Positions 1 through 5,600 of a stretch of 7,374 nt of DNA are shown in pieces. Numbering within the stretch: the stretch's first letter is position 1; each line of letters starts with the position of its first letter. Under the pieces are notes generated by a model. It was given only the letters and a program-made list of their open reading frames with translations, made no database searches and was not told the DNA's origin. This stretch comes from an uncultured Collinsella sp. (GTDB taxonomy: Bacteria > Actinomycetota > Coriobacteriia > Coriobacteriales > Coriobacteriaceae), in NCBI GenBank assembly GCA_958428675.1, contig CAUAGV010000082.1, forward strand, positions 1 to 7,374, written 5' to 3'. The translations under genes and the position numbers were made by a program.

Positions 1-286
1 TGTCGACATGGTGCTGCTGATGAGCGTGAACCCTGGCTTTGGCGGCCAGAGCTTTATCCCGGGCACCATCGCAAAGCTCCACGAGCTCAAGGCCATGTGC
101 GAGCGCCACGGCGTGTCGCCCCTCATCGAGGTCGACGGCGGCATCTCTTCCAAAAACATTGCCGAGGTCGTCAAGGCCGGCGCCAACGTGCTCGTGGCCG
201 GCTCTGCCGTATTTAAGTCCGAAGATCCCGCCGCCGAGGTTGCGCTGCTGCAGAAGCTGGGCAACGAGGCTGCACAGGAGGCATAA
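1..286 (+). CDS. rpe: Ribulose-phosphate 3-epimerase, C-terminal part
   Basis: Interconverts D-ribulose 5-phosphate and D-xylulose 5-phosphate in the cytoplasmic pentose phosphate pathway. The gene is cut by the window's left edge; the reading frame is open from base 2 and ends with TAA at 284-286. The ATG at position 8 is an internal methionine, not the start: it lies in the family motif VDMVLLMSVNPGFGGQSFI, which holds the catalytic aspartate and the mobile phosphate-binding loop. Further on come the VDGGI motif (second catalytic aspartate) and the GANVLVAGSAVF phosphate-binding strand, all in TIM-barrel order. About 95 residues of a protein usually near 220 are visible. The next gene starts 6 bp after the stop, and the end of rpe carries its ribosome binding site (AGGAGG, 276-281), so the two are probably co-transcribed. 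Family assignment is secure. Confidence 0.96.
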   Translation, partial: VDMVLLMSVNPGFGGQSFIPGTIAKLHELKAMCERHGVSPLIEVDGGISSKNIAEVVKAGANVLVAGSAVFKSEDPAAEVALLQKLGNEAAQEA

Positions 287-292
287 ACCCTT

Positions 293-1471
293 ATGACCGC
301 AGATCAAAACCGCATACCCGTGAATCTTGACTATGCCGCCTCGACGCCCATGCGCGCCGAGGCGCGCCTTGCGCAGCGTGAGTACGACGAGAGCGAGCTT
401 GCCGGCGTCAACCCCAACTCGCTGCATTCGCTCGGCCGCAAGGCAGCTGCGCGTCTGGAGGTTGTTCGCAGCGAGATTGCCCGCAGCTTTGGCGCGCGCG
501 TCCGACCGTCCGAGATTATCTTGACCAACGGCGGTACCGAGGCAAACCAGCTGGCGCTCCTCGGACTTGCCGAGGGCGCCCGTCAGCGCGACCGAAAGCG
601 TAACCGCGTGATCGTATCTGCCATCGAGCACGATTCGATTCTGGACAACCTGCCGCTGCTGCGCGCCGCCGGCTTTACCGTCGATCTGGCGCAGCCCTGT
701 CGTGCGGGCTACATCGAGCCTGCCGCGCTTGTCGAGCTACTAGGCGACGACGTGGCGCTCGTGAGCATCATGGTTGCCAACAACGAGACCGGTGTGGTGC
801 AGCCCATCCGCGAGCTTGCCGCGGCCGCACACGCCGCCGGTGCCCTGTTCCACACCGATGCCATCCAGGGCTATCTGCATATTCCACTCGATGTCACCGA
901 GCTGGGCGTCGATGCTATGTCCGTCGCCGCCCATAAAATTGGCGGTCCTGTGGCATCCGGCGCGCTTTACGTTAAAACCCGCACGCCACTGCGCCCCCGC
1001 ATTTTTGGCGGTGGACAGGAAGCCGGACGTCGCGCGGGCACGCAGGACCTGCGTACACAGCTGGCTTTTGCCGCTGCCGCCCGCACGCTGGCGCCCCATG
1101 TGGCCCAGGAGCGCACAACGCTGCAGGCCTTATCCGATAAGCTCTACGCCACGCTTACGGCCCATCCTCGCATTCACGCCACGATGGGCGACTACGCGCA
1201 GGCCGATCGTCTGCCGGGTATGGTTTCGATCTACATTGACGGCATGGACTCCGAGGAACTCATCATTAAGCTCGACGCCGCCGGCTTTGAGGTGTCGGCA
1301 GGCTCGGCATGCTCGAGTGGCAGCATGGACCCGAGCCACGTGCTCAGCGCGATGGGCATCGGCCGCGAACAGGCGCTGGGTGCCTTGCGCATCTCCTTCG
1401 ATGATCGCGTGAATCCAGGCGATCTGGACGACTTTGCCCAGACGCTGCTCTCGATCGTAGGTGCCGCATGA
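293..1471 (+). CDS. Cysteine desulfurase, NifS/IscS class (aminotransferase class V)
   Basis: A PLP enzyme of 392 residues, full length for the family, that removes sulfur from L-cysteine as an enzyme-bound persulfide and releases alanine. Visible motifs in order: N-terminal NLDYAAST; TNGGTEANQLAL (cofactor phosphate loop, residues 79-90); His113 in the SAIEHDS motif, stacking on PLP; NNETG (163-167); HTDAIQ (187-192) with the Asp and Gln that contact the ring; Lys215 in AAHK, the Schiff-base lysine; and Cys340 in SAGSACSSGS, the persulfide cysteine. The SSGS loop after Cys340 is typical of group I (NifS/IscS), not SufS. Start ATG 293 has AGGAGG 11 nt upstream. The end overlaps the next gene by 4 bp (ATGA). 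No scaffold gene (iscU or sufU) or mnmA is in view, so whether sulfur goes to Fe-S clusters or to tRNA thiolation cannot be decided here. Confidence 0.95.
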   Translation: MTADQNRIPVNLDYAASTPMRAEARLAQREYDESELAGVNPNSLHSLGRKAAARLEVVRSEIARSFGARVRPSEIILTNGGTEANQLALLGLAEGARQRDRKRNRVIVSAIEHDSILDNLPLLRAAGFTVDLAQPCRAGYIEPAALVELLGDDVALVSIMVANNETGVVQPIRELAAAAHAAGALFHTDAIQGYLHIPLDVTELGVDAMSVAAHKIGGPVASGALYVKTRTPLRPRIFGGGQEAGRRAGTQDLRTQLAFAAAARTLAPHVAQERTTLQALSDKLYATLTAHPRIHATMGDYAQADRLPGMVSIYIDGMDSEELIIKLDAAGFEVSAGSACSSGSMDPSHVLSAMGIGREQALGALRISFDDRVNPGDLDDFAQTLLSIVGAA

Positions 1472-2277
1472 TCGTCGCCGAGCTCGAGCGCGCCCTACTG
1501 GCACGCTATCCCAAGACGGACGCCGAGGGCTGGGATCATGTAGGACTCTCCGTTGGCGATCCCGACGACGAGATCCGTGGCGTAGCCTGCGCGCTCGATG
1601 CCACCAGGGACAACGTGCAGCGCACCTTGGAAGCCGGCGCCAACGTGCTGCTAACGCATCATCCCGTCTATATCAAGGCGCCCGAGGCGTTTTGCCCGCC
1701 CGGTGCGACGCGCCCCCAATGCAGCGCGGCGCTCTACGAGGCAGCCCGTTGCGGCGTGAGCATTATCTCGCTCCACACCAACCTGGACCGCTCGCACGAA
1801 GCCCGTGTCTGCCTGAGCAAGCTGCTGGGTGCCGCACCCGTGAGCTCACTGGAGCACGTGGACGACCCCGAGGCCACCGGCCTGGGCGCACTTTCAACGC
1901 TCAACGACCCGTGCACGCTGCGCGATCTTGCCACCCGTGCTGCCACGGCCTTTGGCAGCGACCCGCGTGTGTGGGGCGAGGTCGATCACCCGTGTCGAAC
2001 CGTCGCCATTTTGGGCGGCTCCCTGGGCGACTTCGGAGAGCTCGCCATCACCGCAGACGCTGATGTTGTCGTGACGGGCGAGGCGGGCTACCACGTGGCG
2101 CAAGACCTTGCCTTGCGCGGGCTGCCGGTGATCTTGCTCGGCCACGACCGCTCCGAGGAGCCGTTCGTTGATATATTGATGAACTCTGCAGTTGACGCCG
2201 GGGTTGACCCCCGTCATGCGATTAAAATACTGAACCCTTGCCAATGGTGGACTGTGACAAAAGGAGAGAACTTATGA
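1468..2277 (+). CDS. Nif3-like dinuclear metal centre protein (YbgI/YqfO family)
   Basis: A 269-residue member of the Nif3 family, conserved proteins with a two-metal centre. Databases often label them GTP cyclohydrolase I type 2, but the cellular role is unsettled. Visible family motifs: WDHVGLSVG (residues 22-30, usually WDNVGLQVG); the strand VLLTHHPVY with His64 and His65; SLHTNLD with His103 and Asp107; VVTGEAGYH (201-209); and GHDRSE with His226 and Glu230. The H-H, D and H-x3-E set matches the metal ligands known for E. coli YbgI. The length is that of the short form, without the PII-like insert seen in some Gram-positive homologues. The start overlaps the cysteine desulfurase stop (ATGA, 1468-1471) and the end overlaps the next start in the same way (2274-2277), so translation is probably coupled on both sides. 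Family call is strong; substrate is unknown. Confidence 0.92.
   Translation: MIVAELERALLARYPKTDAEGWDHVGLSVGDPDDEIRGVACALDATRDNVQRTLEAGANVLLTHHPVYIKAPEAFCPPGATRPQCSAALYEAARCGVSIISLHTNLDRSHEARVCLSKLLGAAPVSSLEHVDDPEATGLGALSTLNDPCTLRDLATRAATAFGSDPRVWGEVDHPCRTVAILGGSLGDFGELAITADADVVVTGEAGYHVAQDLALRGLPVILLGHDRSEEPFVDILMNSAVDAGVDPRHAIKILNPCQWWTVTKGENL
2261..2266 (+). promoter_or_regulatory. Ribosome binding site that fixes the start of the zinc-ribbon gene
   Basis: AAGGAG lies 7 nt before ATG 2274. This favours 2274 over the in-frame ATG at 2238, which has no comparable site and would lie deep inside the Nif3 gene. Confidence 0.8.
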
Positions 2278-2993
2278 GCGCCGGCGCTACGCTACTCAAG
2301 CTGCAACAGATCGATTTGGAGCTCGCCCGCAACAAGAGCGAACTTGCCAATATGCCGGAGCTCAAGGAGCTCGCTTCCAAGCGCAAGACCTATGTGAAGC
2401 TCAAGTCCGAGATGACCAAGCTCTACGCCCAGCGTAAGGATCTGGACATTGAGCTCGACGATCTCAACACCACCGAGATCCAGACCAATAACGCCATCGA
2501 GGCCGCTAAGAAGCGCCACGTTGACGGCTCTGACTACCGCGAGGTACAGGACCTGGAAAACGAGCTCGCCACCCTGGCCAAGCGCCTGGACAAGATCGAG
2601 CACACCCGCAAGGACGTCGTAGTCGCCCACAAGGAGGCGCTCGACCGCGAGGCTCGCGCACAGGCAATCATCGCCAAGTTCGAGGAGGGCGTGAAGGCCG
2701 ACACCAAGGCCGCCCGCGCCAAGGCAGCCGACCTCCAGGCCCAGATCGATGCCGCCACCAAGGAGCGCACCGCGCTGGCCGCTACGCTGCACACCGACGT
2801 GCTCAGCGACTACGAGCGCCTGCTCAAGCAGTTCCGCGGCCTGGCCGTCGAGACCATCAAGGGCAACATCCCCACGGTCTGCCACACCGCGCTGCAGGCG
2901 TCGTCCATGAGCGACCTCAACCACGACGGCAGTGAGATTACGCACTGCCCGTACTGCCACCGCCTGCTCGTGCTCTCTAGCAAGGAAGCTTAA
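2274..2993 (+). CDS. Coiled-coil protein with C-terminal C4-type zinc ribbon (CT398/zf-RING_7 family)
   Basis: A 239-residue protein from ATG 2274. An in-frame ATG at 2238 would add 12 residues, but the strong AAGGAG at 2261-2266 and the ATGA overlap favour 2274. Residues about 5-180 are highly charged, Lys/Glu/Ala-rich, with heptad-like leucine spacing, as expected for the long helical hairpin of this family. The C-terminus has a small metal-binding knuckle, with Cys203-His204 and then Cys225-Pro-Tyr-Cys228-His. Family members normally have C-x2-C before that first histidine; here Pro200 sits where the first cysteine is expected, so the site would be three Cys plus perhaps a His. The biochemical role of the family is not established; nucleic acid binding and chaperone-like roles have been suggested. 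Its position between Nif3 and coaBC in one operon fits frequent neighbours of the family. It is 2 bp upstream of coaBC. Confidence 0.85.
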   Translation: MSAGATLLKLQQIDLELARNKSELANMPELKELASKRKTYVKLKSEMTKLYAQRKDLDIELDDLNTTEIQTNNAIEAAKKRHVDGSDYREVQDLENELATLAKRLDKIEHTRKDVVVAHKEALDREARAQAIIAKFEEGVKADTKAARAKAADLQAQIDAATKERTALAATLHTDVLSDYERLLKQFRGLAVETIKGNIPTVCHTALQASSMSDLNHDGSEITHCPYCHRLLVLSSKEA

Positions 2994-2995
2994 CG

Positions 2996-4210
2996 ATGAC
3001 GGCGGCACCCAACAATTCAATGCAACTTGAGGGAAAAACGATCCTGCTGGGCATTACCGGCGGGATCGCCGCCTATAAGTCGTGCAATATCGTGCGCCTG
3101 CTCCAAAAGCGCGGCGCGCACGTCAAGGTCGTCATGAGCGAGCATGCCACTGAGTTCGTGGGGCCGCTCACCTTCCGCGCGCTCACCAATGAGCCGGTCG
3201 CGGTTGGGCTATTCGACGACCCTTCTGACCCCATCCACCATATCTCGCTGGCGCAGGAGCCCGACTTGGTGGTCGTGGCGCCCGCGACGGCCAATATCAT
3301 CGCCAAGATGGCCAACGGCATCGCCGATGACCTCATCTCCACAACGCTGCTTGCGACACCGCGGCCCGTCGTGATCGCGCCGGCCATGAACAATGGCATG
3401 TGGAAGGCGTCGGCTACGCAGGCCAATATGGCCACGCTGTGCGAGCGCGGCGTCCACGTGGTGGGACCCGGCAGTGGCTACCTTGCCTGCGGCGACGTGG
3501 ACACGGGGCGCATGAGCGAACCCGAGGAAGTCGTCGATGCCGTCTGCGAGGTGCTCAATCCCGTGCAACAAGACCTAGTGGGCAAGCGCATCGTCATTAC
3601 CGCCGGCCCCACGCATGAGCCGATCGACCCCGTGCGCTTCATTGGCAACCGTTCTTCGGGCAAGATGGGTATCGCCCTGGCGGGGGAGGCCGCACGTCGC
3701 GGTGCCGCTGTCACGCTCGTGCTGGGACCGACATCGCTCGACGTTCCCCGCGGTGTGGAGTGCGTGCACGTACAGACCGCCTCAGAAATGCTCAAGGCAG
3801 CGCTGAGCGCCTTCCAGACGGCCGACGCGGCCATTTGCGCCGCCGCCGTCGCCGACTACACGCCGGCGGCCCCGGCGGACCATAAGCTCAAAAAGGCCAA
3901 CGAGCGCCTGGATCGAATCGAGCTCGTCGAGACCGTTGACATCTTGGCCGAACTCTCACGCCAAAAGGGTGATCGCCTCGTAATCGGCTTTGCTGCCGAG
4001 ACCGATAGCGTCGTTGAGTACGCCGAGCGCAAATTGGCACGCAAAGGCTGCAATGCCATTATCGCCAACGATGTCTCACGCGCCGATTCGGGCTTCGGAA
4101 CCGACACGAACAAGGCTTGGATTGTGAGCAAAACGGGCACACAAGAACTTCCCGTGCTAACAAAACCCCAGCTCGCAGATACAATTTTGGACTTGCTTCA
4201 AAATTTGTAA
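2996..4210 (+). CDS. coaBC: Bifunctional phosphopantothenoylcysteine decarboxylase / phosphopantothenate-cysteine ligase
   Basis: A 404-residue fusion catalysing two consecutive cytoplasmic steps of coenzyme A synthesis: CoaB ligates cysteine to 4'-phosphopantothenate using CTP, and CoaC, an FMN flavoprotein, decarboxylates the product to 4'-phosphopantetheine. The N-terminal CoaC half shows GITGGIAAYKS (19-29), His82 in HHISLA as the catalytic histidine, APATANIIAKMANGIADD, the PAMN motif (129-132), and Cys165 in the substrate flap GYLACGD. The CoaB half shows ITAGPTHEPIDPVRFIGN (201-218), SSGKMG, AAAVADY and the KLKK motif (297-300) with the lysines of the active site. Length and domain order match the usual bacterial enzyme. 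ATG 2996 has AAGGA 9 nt upstream; ATG 3020 is an in-frame alternative that would remove eight non-conserved residues. It is last in the operon; no terminator is seen between it and the tRNA. All arginine codons are CGN. Confidence 0.97.
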   Translation: MTAAPNNSMQLEGKTILLGITGGIAAYKSCNIVRLLQKRGAHVKVVMSEHATEFVGPLTFRALTNEPVAVGLFDDPSDPIHHISLAQEPDLVVVAPATANIIAKMANGIADDLISTTLLATPRPVVIAPAMNNGMWKASATQANMATLCERGVHVVGPGSGYLACGDVDTGRMSEPEEVVDAVCEVLNPVQQDLVGKRIVITAGPTHEPIDPVRFIGNRSSGKMGIALAGEAARRGAAVTLVLGPTSLDVPRGVECVHVQTASEMLKAALSAFQTADAAICAAAVADYTPAAPADHKLKKANERLDRIELVETVDILAELSRQKGDRLVIGFAAETDSVVEYAERKLARKGCNAIIANDVSRADSGFGTDTNKAWIVSKTGTQELPVLTKPQLADTILDLLQNL

Positions 4211-4218
4211 AAAAGTTC

Positions 4219-4248
4219 TTGCACAAGTCTAAAGTTTCGGGTTAATAT
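4219..4248 (+). promoter_or_regulatory. Putative promoter of the tRNA-Pro gene
   Basis: TTGCAC (4219-4224) and TAATAT (4243-4248) are separated by 18 bp, close to a sigma70-type -35/-10 pair. An overlapping TATACT (4246-4251) matches the -10 consensus better but leaves a 21-bp spacer. The local AT richness contrasts with the GC-rich operon. The implied leader has a small hairpin, TGTTGC (4255-4260) with GCAACA (4274-4279), and runs to the tRNA at 4291. Confidence 0.5.
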
Positions 4249-4290
4249 ACTCCCTGTTGCGAGCGAGAGCAGAGCAACAAACAAAAGCTT

Positions 4291-4367
<77 letters not shown>

Positions 4368-4376
4368 GAAGTTTGC

Positions 4377-4406
4377 AGGTCAGGCACCTAGTGCCTGACC
4401 TTTTTT
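4377..4406 (+). terminator. Intrinsic terminator of tRNA-Pro
   Basis: A perfect 11-bp stem, AGGTCAGGCAC (4377-4387) with GTGCCTGACCT (4391-4401), a 3-nt loop, then a run of T at 4401-4406. It starts 10 nt after the tRNA CCA end and would also stop any read-through from the coaBC operon. Confidence 0.93.
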
Positions 4407-4410
4407 GTTT

Positions 4411-4424
4411 TAAGCAATTGCTTA
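4411..4424. repeat. 14-bp perfect palindrome with nearby half-site
   Basis: TAAGCAATTGCTTA is fully self-complementary. Its left half TAAGCAA recurs at 4433-4439, 22 bp away in direct orientation. It could be a dimeric repressor site or merely AT-rich sequence after the terminator. Confidence 0.45.
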
Positions 4425-4454
4425 ATTTTCAGTAAGCAACAGGGTGCCAAAAAT

Positions 4455-4545
4455 CTACTTGCGCGATAATCGCCTTTTGCGGCTACTTGCGCGTTTTGCA
4501 CGCGCCTGAGCCGATTTATTAACGCGATGTGAATCTACATACGCG
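4455..4545 (+). repeat. Three dispersed copies of a CTACTTGCGCG element
   Basis: CTACTTGCGCG occurs exactly at 4455-4465 and 4483-4493, and as CTACATACGCG at 4535-4545. Spacings are 28 and 52 bp between starts, with unrelated sequence between. The third copy continues to TAG, giving the inverted repeat CTAC...GTAG (4535-4548). The pattern resembles a set of protein binding sites; no associated regulator gene is in the window. Confidence 0.5.
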
Positions 4546-4553
4546 TAGCTGGT

Positions 4554-4668
4554 ATACAGCCGAGTAAGGGCTGTATTTATCGCGGCGATTTACGCAGATA
4601 TAGCGACTGTAACGAACAAGCGTGTCGCTGTATTTATTCCAGTAGTTCACTTGATCGGTGGACAAGTG
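4554..4668. repeat. Cluster of three inverted repeats, two sharing a GCTGTATTTAT end
   Basis: Hairpin 1 pairs ATACAGCC (4554-4561) with GGCTGTAT (4569-4576) around a 7-nt loop. Hairpin 2 pairs 4597-4607 with 4624-4634, with core AGCGAC/GTCGCT, two G-U pairs if RNA, and a 16-nt loop. Hairpin 3 pairs CACTTG (4648-4653) with CAAGTG (4663-4668). The right arms of hairpins 1 and 2 overlap an 11-bp direct repeat, GCTGTATTTAT, at 4570-4580 and 4627-4637. The compensatory difference between the first two stems, with the same tail, suggests a repeated structured unit rather than chance. Confidence 0.5.
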
Positions 4669-4835
4669 GGCTGTTGCAGCGAAATGCCAAGCAGGATGAG
4701 CTCTACACGAGGGCGCCGCAGAGGTAATAGAGGTGAAGTGCGGCAGGCGCTCTGAGAGGCGCAGTACGACCCCTTTTTCCTCGAACCGGCTACCTTTGTA
4801 CCATGAACCTCAAATTGTTCAAGTAATCGCCAAAA

Positions 4836-4867
4836 GAAAGGCCCGCGCAGGATTGCACGGGCCTTTC
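4836..4867 (-). terminator. Intrinsic terminator of the minus-strand pilin/DUF6273 locus
   Basis: GAAAGGCCCG (4836-4845) pairs perfectly with CGGGCCTTTC (4858-4867), and two more G-C pairs form inside after one mismatch, around a 6-nt loop. Read on the minus strand the stem is followed by TTTCTTTTGG, a usable U-tract; on the plus strand no comparable T-run follows. It lies about 60 bp downstream of the stop at 4926, with the 12-bp repeat array between. Confidence 0.8.
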
Positions 4868-4870
4868 ACT

Positions 4871-4930
4871 AGACAAACTAGAAGACAAACTAGAAGACAA
4901 GCTAGAAGACAAGCTAGAAGACAGGTTAAA
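4871..4930. repeat. Tandem array of a 12-bp unit, four full copies plus one degenerate
   Basis: Units AGACAAACTAGA (4871-4882 and 4883-4894), AGACAAGCTAGA (4895-4906 and 4907-4918) and AGACAGGTTAAA (4919-4930). Neighbouring pairs are identical and differ between pairs by one A/G change, suggesting stepwise duplication. The degenerate copy contains the TAA stop of the DUF6273 reading frame. Because the unit is a multiple of three, each upstream copy presents TAG in that frame on the minus strand, so loss of the first stop would extend the protein by only a few residues. Confidence 0.92.
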
Positions 4931-5570
4931 AACACCAGGCGAGGCATATGCAATACGAGTACGTCGCGCCGTAGTCGTTATAGTTACCGTTGCTATAGAT
5001 ACAGCGGAAGTACGCGGAGCCGCTCGGATCCACGGAGCGCGTCCAGTGATAAAAGCTCGACGACACCCCTGAATGGTTCGAGTACGTCACGCCCTTGGAT
5101 TTGTAGTACTCGTACTGGGTACCGTCGGTCTGGCGGTCTCCGTAGATCTCGGTCATCGAGAGCAGGAAGACTTTATCGGTCGTGGCCGATGGGGCGCTGG
5201 CACTGCCACCACCCTTGTTATCGGTCATCTTCGTGACGGCCTTCGCCTTGGACTGGAGTTCGATCGGTAGGAGCGACCAGAGGTCACCGGAATTGAGGCG
5301 GCCGCGGATCTCCGATTTCTCCCAGCCGCCGGCATTGGTGCTCGTGGCGTTCATTCGCTGCTCGTCCATGGCAGTGTTGGTTACCTCGAACGTGAGCCCA
5401 GCCTTACCGGAGCCGTCCGCGAGGTCATCGTGGTTGATACCGATGATGCGATACTCGAGCGTCTTGCCGTTCGTCAACTTCATCGAGAACTTCGTCCCCG
5501 CGTCCATCGCGGCCTTCGCCTTTGCGTACGCCGGCGACGCCTCGCCCTTGGCGGCGATGTCCTCGGCCAC
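4926..5570 (-). CDS. DUF6273 (C-type-lectin-like) domain, C-terminal part of an interrupted pilin fusion
   Basis: 214 residues if started at GTG 5570; the frame is open up to the TGA at 5592-5594. Residues about 1-30 are an Ala/Lys-rich helix. From about 36 a DUF6273-type domain follows: LEYRIIGIN; GGWEKSEIRGRLN (81-93), matching the family's W-x-S-x-L-R-x-W-L region; TDKVFLLSMTEIYG (141-154); and the end YHWTRS...AYFRCIYSNGNYNDYG...CLAWCF, matching the family's WWLRS...PA end and resembling lectin-fold, formylglycine-enzyme-type domains that bind extracellular ligands. It is in the same frame as the upstream pilin, separated only by TAG-GAC-TGA, so the ancestral product was probably a pilin carrying this domain outside the cell. 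AGGAGG (5573-5578) sits only 2 nt before GTG 5570, poor spacing, and ATG 5507 lacks a good site, so independent translation is doubtful. Cysteines 190, 207, 209 and 213 could form disulfides. It may be a pseudogene remnant, a silent cassette or a reinitiated protein. Confidence 0.72.
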   Translation of the reverse strand: MAEDIAAKGEASPAYAKAKAAMDAGTKFSMKLTNGKTLEYRIIGINHDDLADGSGKAGLTFEVTNTAMDEQRMNATSTNAGGWEKSEIRGRLNSGDLWSLLPIELQSKAKAVTKMTDNKGGGSASAPSATTDKVFLLSMTEIYGDRQTDGTQYEYYKSKGVTYSNHSGVSSSFYHWTRSVDPSGSAYFRCIYSNGNYNDYGATYSYCICLAWCF

Positions 5571-5591
5571 GGCCTCCTGCTCGTCGAGCGT

Positions 5592-5600
5592 TCAGTCCTA
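5592..5600 (-). other. Paired in-frame stop codons TAG-GAC-TGA
   Basis: Read on the minus strand, TAG (5600-5598), GAC and TGA (5594-5592) interrupt an otherwise continuous frame from 5879 to 4926. The flanking residues on both sides are Ala/Glu/Lys-rich helix-like sequence, as expected if the join was once uninterrupted. No frameshift is needed to connect the halves. Confidence 0.85.

Larger units (their letters stand above)
4407..4835. other. Non-coding stretch with repeats and hairpins
   Basis: About 430 bp without a credible gene: the open frames that touch it have no ribosome binding site, no recognisable motif and unbalanced low-complexity translations. It lies between two inward-facing terminators, so it would be transcribed only from a promoter of its own. 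It contains a perfect palindrome just after the tRNA terminator, three copies of a CTACTTGCGCG-type element, two hairpins each ending in GCTGTATTTAT, and a third hairpin. The segment up to about 4640 is visibly richer in A and T than the genes on either side. It might hold a small RNA, operators for an element in the accessory region, or decayed mobile DNA; the sequence does not decide. Confidence 0.6.

Noticed and set aside
2292..3020. Minus-strand open frame opposite the coiled-coil gene
   Set aside because: Its Leu/Val/Gly-rich translation is the expected complement of Lys/Glu/Ala codons. The plus strand has the coupled start and zinc knuckle.
4754..4795. Possible intrinsic terminator around GCGCTCTGAGAGGCGC followed by a T5 run
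   Set aside because: The stem has a bulge and the T-run begins well over 10 nt after it, so it does not meet the usual form.
4871..4930. CRISPR-like array
   Set aside because: The repeats are 12 bp and directly abutting, with no spacers and no cas genes nearby.
4733..5236. Plus-strand open frame of 167 codons starting in the non-coding stretch
   Set aside because: The translation is dominated by Arg and Ser, includes the 12-bp array as a QTRR-type repeat, passes through a terminator hairpin, and is antisense to the DUF6273 domain.
5555..5600. Selenocysteine or other recoding at the TGA/TAG pair in the pilin-DUF6273 frame
   Set aside because: A small inverted repeat (GCTC-GAC-GAGC) follows the TGA, but it is too short and too close for a bacterial SECIS. 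The adjacent TAG would also need recoding, and no cysteine or catalytic site is expected in this linker.
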